Shown here piece by piece: positions 9,737 through 18,903 of a stretch of DNA of 64,000 nt. The position numbers and the translations under genes were made by a program. Numbering within the stretch: position 1 is the stretch's first letter; each line of letters begins with the position of its first letter. The notes below the pieces were generated by a model that was not told the origin of the DNA, did not search any database, and saw only the letters and a list, made by a program, of their open reading frames with translations. Origin of the DNA: CBDCFT01 sp965216365 (GTDB lineage Bacteria > Pseudomonadota > Gammaproteobacteria > Arenicellales > CBDCFT01); contig CBDCFT010000015.1 in the NCBI GenBank assembly GCA_965216365.1, forward strand, positions 124,001 through 188,000, in the 5' to 3' direction.

Positions 9737-11116
9737 TTAAGTGACGCTCTTGGCCTTTTCCACCGCTTCTTCGATGGAGCCGACCATATAAAACGCCTGT
9801 TCAGGCAAGTCGTCATACTGACCATCAACAATGCCCTGGAACGCACGAATGGTGTCTTTCAGTTCGACGTATTTACCCGGGCTGCCGGTAAAGGTTTCCG
9901 CCACAAAGAAAGGCTGTGACAGGAAGCGTTGAATTTTACGTGCACGGGCCACGGCCAGCTTATCGTCGTCGGACAATTCGTCCATACCCAGAATAGCGAT
10001 AATGTCACGCAACTCTTTGTAGCGTTGCAGGGTGCCTTGCACCGCACGGGCGGTATCGTAATGTTCTTGTCCGATCACCAACGGATCAAGCTGACGACTG
10101 GTTGAATCGAGCGGATCCACTGCCGGATAAATACCCAGCTCAGCGACTTGGCGTGATAACACCAGGGTCGCATCCAAGTGCGCGAAAGTGGTTGCAGGCG
10201 ATGGGTCGGTCAAGTCGTCCGCCGGCACGTAGATCGCCTGAAACGAGGTGATCGAGCCTGTTCGAGTCGAAGTGATGCGTTCCTGCAGCGCGCCCATTTC
10301 CGCTGCCAGTGTTGGTTGATAACCCACTGCCGAAGGCATACGGCCAAGCAATGCGGACACTTCCGTTCCCGCCAGGGTGTAACGATAAATGTTGTCGATG
10401 AACATCAAGACGTCGCGGCCTTCTTCACGAAAATATTCGGCCATGGTCAAACCGGTCAAGGCAACGCGCAAACGGTTACCCGGCGGCTCGTTCATCTGGC
10501 CGAACACCATGGCCACCTTGTCCACAACATTAGATTCCTTCATCTCATGATAGAAGTCATTGCCTTCACGGGTGCGCTCACCGACGCCGGCAAACACCGA
10601 CAAACCCGAGTGAGCCTTGGCAATATTGTTAATCAGTTCCATGATGGTCACGGTCTTACCCACGCCAGCGCCACCGAACAATCCGATCTTGCCGCCCTTG
10701 GCGATAGGCATGATCAAGTCGATAACCTTGATGCCGGTTTCCAGGATCTCTACCGCCGTCGCCTGATCGGCGAAAGCAGGTGGTTTGCGATGAATCTCCC
10801 ATTTGTCGGCTGATTCGACCGGGCCGAGTTCATCGATGGGTTCACCCAAAACATCCATGATACGTCCGAGCGTTTGCTCGCCGACCGGAACACTGATGGC
10901 CGCTCCGCTGTTGGAAACTTCCAAACCACGCTTCAACCCGTCACTCGAACCCATGGCAATGGTACGCACGACACCGTCGCCCATTTGTTGTTGCACCTCT
11001 AGGGTGAGGCCGGTTTCGCCGACATTCAGTGCATCATAGACTTTCGGTACCGAGTCGCGTGGAAACTCTACGTCGACCACCGCGCCAATAATTTCTACAA
11101 TATTTCCGTTGCTCAT
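9737..11116 (-). CDS. atpD: ATP synthase F1 beta subunit
   Basis: This is the catalytic subunit of the F1 head. The 459-residue protein shows the Walker A loop GGAGVGKT (about 149-156), GERTREGNDFYHEM with the catalytic Glu, the Walker B region DVLMFIDNIYRYT, and the beta-specific ALLGRMPSAVGYQPTLA. One detail is DNIYRYT where most bacterial sequences read DNIFRFT, a conservative change. It lies between atpG and atpC, and the 113-base gap before it is the longest inside the operon. Confidence 0.98.
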   Translation of the reverse strand: MSNGNIVEIIGAVVDVEFPRDSVPKVYDALNVGETGLTLEVQQQMGDGVVRTIAMGSSDGLKRGLEVSNSGAAISVPVGEQTLGRIMDVLGEPIDELGPVESADKWEIHRKPPAFADQATAVEILETGIKVIDLIMPIAKGGKIGLFGGAGVGKTVTIMELINNIAKAHSGLSVFAGVGERTREGNDFYHEMKESNVVDKVAMVFGQMNEPPGNRLRVALTGLTMAEYFREEGRDVLMFIDNIYRYTLAGTEVSALLGRMPSAVGYQPTLAAEMGALQERITSTRTGSITSFQAIYVPADDLTDPSPATTFAHLDATLVLSRQVAELGIYPAVDPLDSTSRQLDPLVIGQEHYDTARAVQGTLQRYKELRDIIAILGMDELSDDDKLAVARARKIQRFLSQPFFVAETFTGSPGKYVELKDTIRAFQGIVDGQYDDLPEQAFYMVGSIEEAVEKAKSVT

Positions 11117-11229
11117 GTTTTAACTAACCTCGTTATAAGCTGTCGGCCCCAAGTAATCACAATAAAGCCTTTAGCTTTCGTAAATAAAATTTATTCTGAC
11201 GGCCGCGCATTGAATGTTGATAGCCATCA

Positions 11230-12093
11230 TTAAACCGCCGCTGCACCGCCGACGATTTCCGAGATTTCCTGGGTAATCGCCGCTTGCCGGGCTTTGTTGT
11301 AGACCAGTTGTAGCTCGTCGATGAGGTTTCCAGCGTTATCGGTAGCGGATTTCATCGCTACCATGCGGGCCGCCATTTCACAGGCGATGTTTTCAACCAC
11401 GCCCTGATAAATCAGTGATTCAATAAAGCGCAGCATCAACGCGTCCACCACCACTTTCGCTTCGGGTTCGTAGATGTAATCCCAATGATGTTGCAACTCA
11501 TCTTCCAGCGGCTCAGCGTGCAGGGGTAACAACTGTTCAACTAAAGGCTTTTGCGTCATGGTATTGACGAACTCATTGTGCACAATGTATAGGCGGTCGA
11601 TATTGCCTTCGGAATACGCATCCAGCATGACCTTGATGGCGCCGATCAGGCTGGTCAGTTCGGGCGCATCGCCGATGTGGGTGGCCTCGGACAAGATGTT
11701 ACCACCGTAACGTTTGAAAAACCCCAGACCTTTGCTACCGATACAGGCTAGATCCATATCGATGCCTTTATCGTGCCACTCGGCCATGTGGTTTACTACC
11801 GCGCGGAACAGATTGGTGTTCAATCCACCGCATAAACCACGATCCGAGGTAATAATAATATAGGCGATGCGTTTTGCCTCACGTTCAATCATGTAAGGGT
11901 GTTTGTATTCCGGATTAGCCTGGGACAAATGCGCGATTACCGTGCGCATCTTATTGGCGTATGGCCGCGCCTGATTCATGCGTTCTTGGGCTTTGCGCAT
12001 TTTACTCGCCGCCACCATTTCCATGGCCTTGGTAATCTTTTGAGTATTTTGAATACTCTTGATCTTGGTGCGTATTTCTTTTCCGACAGCCAT
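11230..12093 (-). CDS. atpG: ATP synthase F1 gamma subunit
   Basis: The gamma subunit is the rotating central shaft. The 287-residue product starts MAVGKEIRTKIKSIQNTQKITKAMEMVAASKMRKAQ, the classical N-terminal helix. It has ITSDRGLCGGLN in the Rossmann-like part and ends with the second shaft helix, SATDNAGNLIDELQLVYNKARQAAITQEISEIVGGAAAV. Length and order match E. coli AtpG. The start codon lies 8 bases after the atpA stop, as expected for coupled translation. Confidence 0.97.
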   Translation of the reverse strand: MAVGKEIRTKIKSIQNTQKITKAMEMVAASKMRKAQERMNQARPYANKMRTVIAHLSQANPEYKHPYMIEREAKRIAYIIITSDRGLCGGLNTNLFRAVVNHMAEWHDKGIDMDLACIGSKGLGFFKRYGGNILSEATHIGDAPELTSLIGAIKVMLDAYSEGNIDRLYIVHNEFVNTMTQKPLVEQLLPLHAEPLEDELQHHWDYIYEPEAKVVVDALMLRFIESLIYQGVVENIACEMAARMVAMKSATDNAGNLIDELQLVYNKARQAAITQEISEIVGGAAAV

Positions 12094-12101
12094 TCAGATT
12101 A

Positions 12102-13649
12102 TTACCAGGTTCCGTTAGCCTTAAAGTCTTCAACCGCCTTCTTCAGTCCTTGCGTGATTTCATCGGACAATTTAGGCGCCTCGTTGATCTGGTCCAGTAA
12201 TGCTTGGTAATTGGATTTCACATGGGCTTGCATGGCCGCCTCGCAATCCACCACTTTACTCACATCGACATCGTCCAGGTAGCCCTCGTTAACCGCGTAC
12301 AGGGACAATGCCATTTCCGCAACGGACATAGGCGCATACTGTGACTGTTTCATCAGCTCCGTTACACGTTGACCGCGTTCCAATTGTTTACGCGTAGCTT
12401 CGTCAAGGTCGGAGGCGAACTGCGAGAATGCCGCCAGTTCACGATATTGAGCCAGCGCCAAACGAATACCGCCACCCAGCTTTTTGATGATCTCGGTTTG
12501 CGCGGCACCGCCAACACGTGACACCGATAAGCCGGCGTTGATAGCAGGCCGGATACCGGCATTGAACAAATCCGATTCCAGATAAATCTGGCCGTCGGTA
12601 ATCGAGATCACGTTGGTCGGCACGAATGCCGACACATCACCCGCCTGGGTTTCAATAATCGGCAACGCCGTGAGCGAACCGGTTTTGCCTGTGATCTTGC
12701 CATCGGTAATTTTTTCCACGTACTCCACATTGATACGCGAGGAACGTTCCAACAAACGTGAGTGCAAATAAAACACATCACCCGGATAGGCCTCACGACC
12801 CGGTGGTCTTCGCAATAACAACGACACCTGACGATAAGCCCACGCTTGTTTGGTCAGATCGTCATAAATAATCAAAGCATCTTCACCACGATCACGAAAG
12901 AACTCGCCCATGGAACAACCGGCGTAAGGCGCGATGTATTGCATGGCCGCGGATTCCGATGCCGCCGCCGCCACAATAATCGTATGCTCAAGAGCGTCAT
13001 GCTCTTCCAACTTGCGCACGACATTGGCGATAGATGACGCTTTCTGGCCGATAGCGACGTAAATACATTTAATACCGGTGCCTTTTTGATTAATGATGGC
13101 ATCGATGGCAACAGCGGTCTTACCCGTTTGCCGGTCTCCGATAATCAATTCGCGCTGACCGCGGCCGATTGGCACCATGGAGTCGATGGATTTCAAACCG
13201 GTTTGCACGGGTTCCGAAACCGATTGCCGCGCTATAACGCCGGGAGCCACTTTTTCAATAGGCGTTGTGCCTTCGAATTCGATAGGACCTTTGCCATCGA
13301 CAGGGTTACCTAGCGAATCAACCACACGACCCAACAAACCCTCGCCAACCGGGACTTCGAGAATGCGTCCGGTACACTTCACCGTGTCGCCTTCGGACAC
13401 TTCTTCATAGTCACCCAGAATAACCGCACCGACCGAGTCCTGCTCAAGGTTCAGCGCAAGCCCGAAGGTGTCATTCGGGAACTCCAGCATTTCGCCCTGC
13501 ATCGCTTCGGCCAGCCCGTGAATACGGACAATACCGTCCTGCAGTTGTACTACCGTGCCTTCGGTGCGCGCTTCGGCGACTACATCAAAATTTTTTATCC
13601 GTTCTTTAATCAGCTCGCTGATTTCTGATGGATTTAATTGCGTGCTCAT
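12102..13649 (-). CDS. atpA: ATP synthase F1 alpha subunit
   Basis: This is the non-catalytic nucleotide-binding subunit of the F1 head. The 515-residue protein carries the Walker A sequence GDRQTGKTA (about 170-178), the Walker B region ALIIYDDLTKQA and the alpha-type REAYPGDVFYLHSRLLERSS. The N-terminus MSTQLNPSEISELIKERIKNF is the part that contacts the delta subunit. It follows atpH after 52 bases. Confidence 0.98.
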   Translation of the reverse strand: MSTQLNPSEISELIKERIKNFDVVAEARTEGTVVQLQDGIVRIHGLAEAMQGEMLEFPNDTFGLALNLEQDSVGAVILGDYEEVSEGDTVKCTGRILEVPVGEGLLGRVVDSLGNPVDGKGPIEFEGTTPIEKVAPGVIARQSVSEPVQTGLKSIDSMVPIGRGQRELIIGDRQTGKTAVAIDAIINQKGTGIKCIYVAIGQKASSIANVVRKLEEHDALEHTIIVAAAASESAAMQYIAPYAGCSMGEFFRDRGEDALIIYDDLTKQAWAYRQVSLLLRRPPGREAYPGDVFYLHSRLLERSSRINVEYVEKITDGKITGKTGSLTALPIIETQAGDVSAFVPTNVISITDGQIYLESDLFNAGIRPAINAGLSVSRVGGAAQTEIIKKLGGGIRLALAQYRELAAFSQFASDLDEATRKQLERGQRVTELMKQSQYAPMSVAEMALSLYAVNEGYLDDVDVSKVVDCEAAMQAHVKSNYQALLDQINEAPKLSDEITQGLKKAVEDFKANGTW

Positions 13650-13701
13650 AAGCCGTTTTCCTGCTTAAAGATTAAATTTTTTCAAGTCAGCACCCGGCGC
13701 G

Positions 13702-14238
13702 TCAGCTGGCCAGTGCACTGGATAGTTTTTCCAACCGGCTCCGGGCGGAACCGTCGATCACCAGATCGCCGGCACGGATAACCGCACCACCGAGTAGTGA
13801 TTCGTCAATGGAGATATTGATCTTTACTTTGCGGCCCATACGTTTTTCCAGGGCCGCGGCAACTTTTTGTTGCTGCGCATCAGTCACTTCACGGGCGGAC
13901 ACCATTTGTACATCGACCGTACTCTCCGCCTCGGCGCGTAACACTTCATATTGCGCCGCGATTGCGGGTAGCGCATCCAGACGCCCGTTATGACTCAGCA
14001 AACGAATCGTATTGACCGCTTGATCGGGCAGGTTGTCCGGCATGATGGAAGTCACCAGTTCAGACAGCTTGTCGCGGCCTATCCTCGGATCGTCGATCAG
14101 AGGCTTAAGCGTGTCGTCCGCCACAACAGCCGCGCCGTTAGCGAGGACATCGGACCAGGTCTGAAAATCACCCGCTTCCTGTGCCATGGCAAAAATGGCG
14201 CGGGCGTAGGGTCGGCTGATGGATGCTGTGTTTGCCAT
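13702..14238 (-). CDS. atpH: ATP synthase F1 delta subunit
   Basis: The delta subunit joins the F1 head to the peripheral stalk. The 178-residue protein has the helical N-terminal domain ISRPYARAIFAMAQEAGDFQTWSD and the C-terminal signature around VSAREVTDAQQQKVAAALEKRMGRKVKI, ending GAVIRAGDLVIDGSARSRLEKLSSAL. Length and position between atpF (6 bases away) and atpA fit the family exactly. Confidence 0.96.
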   Translation of the reverse strand: MANTASISRPYARAIFAMAQEAGDFQTWSDVLANGAAVVADDTLKPLIDDPRIGRDKLSELVTSIMPDNLPDQAVNTIRLLSHNGRLDALPAIAAQYEVLRAEAESTVDVQMVSAREVTDAQQQKVAAALEKRMGRKVKINISIDESLLGGAVIRAGDLVIDGSARSRLEKLSSALAS

Positions 14239-14244
14239 TGCTAA

Positions 14245-14715
14245 TTAAAGTTGAGCGACCAAATCGTCGATCAAATCGTTGTGCGCCTGTTCATCAATCT
14301 CGCGCCCGACAATACGGCTCGCACCCGCCGCGCTCAGGGCAGCGATCTGTCCGCGCAATGCTTCGCGGGCGCGATTGGTTTCCTGCTCGATCTCGGCATT
14401 GGCTGCCTCAACGATACGTGAACCTTCGGTTTTCGCCTTGTCTTTGCACTCTTCGATGACCTCGTTACCGCGCTTTTCAGCGTTGGCAACAATTTCGCGC
14501 GCCTGGTCTCGTGCTTCGCTTACCAGTTGCTCGACTTTGACATGGGCTTGTTCCTGGGCTTTTTCACCCTGCTCGGCCGCAGCCAGACCATCGGCAATTT
14601 TTTTGGTGCGCTCGTCCAGCGCATTAACGATAGGCGGCCACACATATTTCATACAGAACCAGACGAACACTGCGAAGGCGATCAACTGGCCGATGAGTGT
14701 CATATTAAGATTCAT
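14245..14715 (-). CDS. atpF: ATP synthase Fo b subunit
   Basis: The b subunit forms the peripheral stator stalk. The 156-residue protein has one N-terminal membrane helix (about 5-26, MTLIGQLIAFAVFVWFCMKY) followed by WPPIVNALDERTKKIADGL, the conserved membrane-exit motif. A long charged helix that dimerises with a second copy follows. There is only one b gene, as in gammaproteobacteria with homodimeric stalks. It follows atpE after 34 bases. Confidence 0.97.
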   Translation of the reverse strand: MNLNMTLIGQLIAFAVFVWFCMKYVWPPIVNALDERTKKIADGLAAAEQGEKAQEQAHVKVEQLVSEARDQAREIVANAEKRGNEVIEECKDKAKTEGSRIVEAANAEIEQETNRAREALRGQIAALSAAGASRIVGREIDEQAHNDLIDDLVAQL

Positions 14716-14749
14716 ATTGCCTCCTTGTCGGACTCAATCGTTTGATGAG

Positions 14750-14977
14750 TTACACGGCAAACAGAACGTATAAACCCATGGCTGTCGCGATAATCGGCAC
14801 CGCGTCAACCAGGCCCGCGACCAGGAAGAACTGGGTACGCAACATGGGCAGCAACTCGGGTTGGCGGGCTACGCCTTCGAGAAAACGGGCGCCCAGATTA
14901 CCCATACCGATAGCAGCGCCGACTGCGCCCAAACCCAGCATTAAGCCGGCCGCGATGAATGACAGTGATTGTTCCAT
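14750..14977 (-). CDS. atpE: ATP synthase Fo c subunit
   Basis: This subunit forms the proton-driven c ring. The 75-residue hairpin has two membrane helices joined by the polar loop ARQPELLPM. The proton-carrying carboxylate is Asp58 in AGLVDAVPII. The sequence resembles E. coli c, and the sodium-type signature (Gln in helix 1, Glu-Ser/Thr in helix 2) is absent, so the ring should carry protons. A purine-rich ribosome site (AGGAG) precedes the start, in keeping with high expression. Confidence 0.97.
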   Translation of the reverse strand: MEQSLSFIAAGLMLGLGAVGAAIGMGNLGARFLEGVARQPELLPMLRTQFFLVAGLVDAVPIIATAMGLYVLFAV

Positions 14978-15036
14978 CTTTGTCTCCTTAAGAACTTTGA
15001 TGAAATGAATGGATTGAAAATACGAAAGTAAAAATT

Positions 15037-15900
15037 TTAGTGATGGTCATGTGCCATATCGAGGTATACCACGGTCAGCATCATAAAAATAAACGCCTGC
15101 AGGGTAATAATCAAAATATGGAAAATCGCCCATACCAACTGCAATACGCCACCACCGACAAAACTGATGATGCCACCGGTATACAGCAATGCAATCAGGA
15201 TAAAAATCAGTTCGCCCGCGTAGAGGTTGCCGAACAGCCGCAGGGAATGAGACAGCGGTTTAGCCAGTAAACTGACCGATTCGAGCATGAAATTGACCGG
15301 GACAAACAGCATCTGCACCAGTTTGTTTTTTGATTCAAACGGATGCAGAGTGAGTTCGGCGATAAAACCGCCCGGGCCTTTCATTTTTAAGCTGTAAAAA
15401 ATAACCAGCGCGAACACGCCGAGACCCATGCCAAAAGCGGCGTTGATATCGGTTGTGGGTACGATTTTCTGGAAATGTATACCGAACATCGCGAATATCG
15501 CGGGTACTAAATCCACCGGCACCAGATCCATCAGATTCATAAGGAAAATCCAGCAAAACAGGGTCAGCGCGAGCGGTGCCACCATGTCATTCTTGTGGCT
15601 GAATGTGCCACGCACGTTTTCGTTGATGAATTCAATCATCACTTCGACAAAGTTCTGCAACGGACCGGGTATGCCCGAGGAAATGTTGTCCGCGACCTTT
15701 TTGAATAACCACAAAAAGAAAACGCCAAGGCCGATAGACCAAAGCATGGTGTCCACGTGTATCGCCCAAAAGCCCATTTCTGCCGCTTCCTCGGAATTAT
15801 GCGCAAAACTCCACCCATTCTCGGGATGACGCCCGAGAGTCAGGTTGGTCAAGTGATGGCGTATATATTCGCCTGCTGTTTGTTCGCCGGAAGATGCCAT
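15037..15900 (-). CDS. atpB: ATP synthase Fo a subunit
   Basis: The a subunit provides the two proton half-channels beside the c ring. The 287-residue protein has five to six membrane helices. The essential arginine lies in LSHSLRLFGNLYAGEL (about residue 226) and a second conserved helix is near the C-terminus (AFIFMMLTVVYLDMAHDHH). The histidine-rich end is common in gammaproteobacteria. It is the first structural gene after atpI. Confidence 0.96.
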   Translation of the reverse strand: MASSGEQTAGEYIRHHLTNLTLGRHPENGWSFAHNSEEAAEMGFWAIHVDTMLWSIGLGVFFLWLFKKVADNISSGIPGPLQNFVEVMIEFINENVRGTFSHKNDMVAPLALTLFCWIFLMNLMDLVPVDLVPAIFAMFGIHFQKIVPTTDINAAFGMGLGVFALVIFYSLKMKGPGGFIAELTLHPFESKNKLVQMLFVPVNFMLESVSLLAKPLSHSLRLFGNLYAGELIFILIALLYTGGIISFVGGGVLQLVWAIFHILIITLQAFIFMMLTVVYLDMAHDHH

Positions 15901-15943
15901 GTGTTTTGGTGAAAGCGGTTGTTAAGCCGGTTTTTCGTGTTCC

Positions 15944-16342
15944 CTAATCTGTGTTTTGTTTTGTTTCGTTTTTAACAAGTCGCCTGGACAATATCCCGGG
16001 CAATAAGTACACCATCAAAAAAGCCATCATAAACGTCAATGCGTATGACGACTCGGGCGGCTTCTTCCACCACATAAACAATGCGATTAAAACAGCCGTA
16101 ACCATCAACTTCACCATTTCACCGCCAAGCAACCGTCCAGATGCCGCGTATGGATCGCCAGACGAGCCGGTGAAAAGCATCAGCGCAAATACGGTGTTGG
16201 CAACGATGGCAATCAGCCCACCGGACAACACATATAAGGCATAAGCCGGAGTCGCCAGCCAGGCGACAATAGACATCAAAAAGGTTACCAGGGCCTGGAT
16301 GAAAACCAGCCGCAATGCGCTCGATAAATCGAGACTGGTCAT
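15944..16342 (-). CDS. atpI: ATP synthase assembly protein I
   Basis: AtpI is a small four-helix membrane protein thought to help c-ring assembly or Mg2+ supply. The 132-residue product has four hydrophobic segments (about 12-30, 35-57, 72-92, 99-120), with LSGGLIAIVANTVFALMLF matching the family. It heads the atp operon, so the operon promoter should lie in the bases just above 16342. I did not find a confident -35/-10 pair there. Confidence 0.9.
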   Translation of the reverse strand: MTSLDLSSALRLVFIQALVTFLMSIVAWLATPAYALYVLSGGLIAIVANTVFALMLFTGSSGDPYAASGRLLGGEMVKLMVTAVLIALFMWWKKPPESSYALTFMMAFLMVYLLPGILSRRLVKNETKQNTD

Positions 16343-16479
16343 AGTCCAGTGGAATCCTTCGAAACAGACCTGTCTTCCGGAGGCGGCGCAGTATAGTAAG
16401 TCGCCGCGAATGGGTCAATAAATATGAGCCTGGATGGCCGGCTGAGGCCGCAAATGCGTCAAATTTCTTGAAATTCGGT

Positions 16480-17094
16480 CTATTCCTCTGACTCCAATAG
16501 CAAGGGCAGGATGGTTGGCAGTACTGGCGGATCGGGTTCGGGTATGGGTTCAGGCTCCGGTTCGGGTTCGGTCGGCGGAATAGTGGGTGGAAAACCTTTT
16601 CGCCAGCGCACGGCATCGGCCTCATCAGACATATTATCGTCGGTGCCATCCAGCAACACCGACGCAGGCTGACCCTGATTCCAACTGAATTCGCCGAGCG
16701 GATACCATCCGGTTGGATTATGTTTCTGATCGATGACGAATTCATGGGTTACGCCGTTGCCGTCGACAATCACGTAATCCGCATCGGTAGTACGGTTTTC
16801 AGTCTGACGAAAATGCACGGATACTTCGTAAACACCGTTCTCTGGTATTATGGTCGTCCAGCGCGCCGTGCCCTCGCGTTTCCGGCCTTCGCCGTGATGA
16901 CTAAGATAACGATACGAGTTACCTATCGCATCACCGTTGTTCCAGGTCGCCCAGGCATTTTCGGCACTGGTTTCCACATAACCCGGATCGCCGTCGTCGA
17001 TTAGAATCTCGGTCTGCGCAAGCGCAAAGTTGATTGCTATAAACAATAAACTAAAGAGCAAACCAGCAGTACGGCGATATAACCTTAGCGTCAT
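16480..17094 (-). CDS. secreted golvesin/Xly-type carbohydrate-binding-like protein
   Basis: The 204-residue protein has a signal peptide (about 1-26, cut after FALA). One beta-sandwich-like domain (about 28-168) with the pattern DDGDPGYVE...WATWN...GNSYRYL...ARWTTIIPENGVYEVSVHF resembles golvesin C-terminal / Xly carbohydrate-binding domains found at the ends of secreted hydrolases. Here it stands alone with no catalytic domain. A Pro-Glu repeat linker (EPEPEPEPIPEPDPP) and a hydrophobic end (PTILPLLLESEE) follow. It may be a free carbohydrate- or surface-binding protein. It lies between atpI and parB on the same strand but looks separately expressed. Confidence 0.6.
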   Translation of the reverse strand: MTLRLYRRTAGLLFSLLFIAINFALAQTEILIDDGDPGYVETSAENAWATWNNGDAIGNSYRYLSHHGEGRKREGTARWTTIIPENGVYEVSVHFRQTENRTTDADYVIVDGNGVTHEFVIDQKHNPTGWYPLGEFSWNQGQPASVLLDGTDDNMSDEADAVRWRKGFPPTIPPTEPEPEPEPIPEPDPPVLPTILPLLLESEE

Positions 17095-17203
17095 CAGGTG
17101 TCTTTCGTTAAATTGAAATGGGTAATCGAACTTGTAAGCAGCTTTAAAATCTGCCGCCCCCCGACATTACGACACGATTCTAACTCGCAAACAGTAGAAA
17201 ATT

Positions 17204-18064
17204 TCAGTGAATACGTTCCAGTATACCGTCCAGTTCATCCAGACTGGAATAGCTGATGGCAAGTTTGCCGCTGCCGTTTTTCTGGTGCGCTATTTTTACT
17301 ACTGCACCCAGTTTTTGCGACAGATCGTCCTCCAGGCGACGGATATCCGTGTCCACCGTTTTCGCCTGGGGTTTGCTTTTTTTCTCACCGCTGATTTCTT
17401 TGCTGATTTGACGCACCAGTTTTTCTGTGTCACGCACGGAAAGCGCTTTACGCACTACGGTTTGCGCCGCCACGGGTTGATGTTTTTCCGGTAATGCCAG
17501 TAACGCGCGCGCATGACCCATATCCAATTCGCCGGATTCCAGCAACTCGCTCACTTTTGTGTGCAAGGTCAACAAACGCAACAGGTTGGTGACTGCGGTA
17601 CGTGACCGCCCGATGCTTTCCGCGATCTGCTGGTGGGTCATTTCAAATTCATCCAGCAAACGCTGCAGACCCCTGGCCTGCTCTATCGGGTTGAGGTCTT
17701 CGCGTTGGATATTCTCAATCAGACCCATGGCCATGGCTGTCTGATCCGTGATGTCGCGCACCAGCGCCGGCACAGTATCCAATCCGGCCAGTTGCGCCGC
17801 CCGCCAACGCCGTTCGCCGGCAATAATTTCGAATTCGCCGCTGCCCGTTTCGCGCGCTAAAATCGGCTGCATGATGCCCTGGGTCTTTATCGATTCAGCC
17901 AACTCGTCCAGCGCGTCCTGATCCATTTGCACGCGCGGTTGGTATTTTCCGCGCCGCAGTGTTTCGATAGGAAGTTGACGCAACGCTTCGCCGGCGGCCG
18001 CAACGATGCCGCGGGAATCGCTTAACAGGGCATCAAGCCCCCGTCCGAGTTTCGGCTTTTTCAT
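17204..18064 (-). CDS. parB: chromosome-partitioning protein ParB
   Basis: ParB is the CTP-dependent DNA clamp that loads at parS and segregates origins. The 286-residue protein begins MKKPKLGRGLDALLSD. It has the CTP-binding box GERRWRAAQLAG and NIQREDLNPIEQA, then a helix-turn-helix region (MTHQQIAESIGRSRTAVTNLLRLL, about 140-163) and a C-terminal dimer domain. Its start overlaps the end of parA by 32 bases. A perfect parS site occurs in this window at 34129-34144. Confidence 0.96.
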   Translation of the reverse strand: MKKPKLGRGLDALLSDSRGIVAAAGEALRQLPIETLRRGKYQPRVQMDQDALDELAESIKTQGIMQPILARETGSGEFEIIAGERRWRAAQLAGLDTVPALVRDITDQTAMAMGLIENIQREDLNPIEQARGLQRLLDEFEMTHQQIAESIGRSRTAVTNLLRLLTLHTKVSELLESGELDMGHARALLALPEKHQPVAAQTVVRKALSVRDTEKLVRQISKEISGEKKSKPQAKTVDTDIRRLEDDLSQKLGAVVKIAHQKNGSGKLAISYSSLDELDGILERIH

Positions 18065-18833
18065 ATTTTTCGGTTTCGTTTCTTCTTAACATTTCACCCG
18101 CCAGGGCAAGATAGGCCTGGGCGCCGGTACAACCACGATCATAGTCGATAACCGCCTGGCCGTGACTCGGTGCTTCCGCCAGGCGCACATTTCGCGGCAC
18201 TACTGTGCGGAAAACCTTGTCGCCAAAATGCTCCAACAGTTGTTCCGATACTTCATTCGACAAACTGATCCTGCTGTCGAACATCGTGCGCAAAAGGCCT
18301 TCGATTTGCAACTGGGGATTCAGGATTTCCTTTATGCGTTCAATTGTATTCAACAATGCGGTTAATCCTTCGAGAGCATAGTACTCGCATTGCAGCGGAA
18401 TCAATACGCTGGTGGCCGCCACGAGCGCATTGACGGTGAGCAAATCCAGCGATGGCGGACAATCCAGAAAAATATAGTCGTATTGGTCCTGCACAAGGGT
18501 GAGCGCGTTTTTGAGACGCATCTCGCGCGCGAACTCGCTCGCCAATTCCATGGAAATGCCCGCTAGATCGGGACTTGACGGCACCACGACGAGATTTTGA
18601 TGAACCTGCTTGCCCGCCTCACGCATACCCGCCTCTTTGGACAAAACATGATAAATACTGACGTCGATTTCGTCCTTGTTCACGCCTAAACCCACGGTGG
18701 CATTACCCTGCGGATCGAGATCAATCAGCATAACGCTGCGATTGGTCTTGGCCATAGATGCAGCCACATTAACCGCGGTCGTGGTTTTGCCGACACCGCC
18801 TTTTTGATTGGCTACGGCGAGGATTCGGGCCAT
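18033..18833 (-). CDS. parA: chromosome-partitioning ATPase ParA (Soj)
   Basis: ParA is the Walker-type ATPase whose nucleoid gradient moves ParB-parS complexes. The 266-residue protein has the deviant Walker A KGGVGKTT (about 11-18), the switch region LIDLDPQGNATVGLG, and YDYIFLDCPPSLDLLT. It lacks an N-terminal DNA-binding extension, so it is the small chromosomal Soj type. The parAB pair stands between the atp operon and rsmG, the usual place near oriC. Confidence 0.96.
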   Translation of the reverse strand: MARILAVANQKGGVGKTTTAVNVAASMAKTNRSVMLIDLDPQGNATVGLGVNKDEIDVSIYHVLSKEAGMREAGKQVHQNLVVVPSSPDLAGISMELASEFAREMRLKNALTLVQDQYDYIFLDCPPSLDLLTVNALVAATSVLIPLQCEYYALEGLTALLNTIERIKEILNPQLQIEGLLRTMFDSRISLSNEVSEQLLEHFGDKVFRTVVPRNVRLAEAPSHGQAVIDYDRGCTGAQAYLALAGEMLRRNETEKYEKAETRTGA

Positions 18834-18903
18834 GGGTTAATGTTTGGTCGTGGGTTCAGGTGATTGGGTTGCGGCGCTAGCGTATCAAGATTACACGCCA
18901 TCA

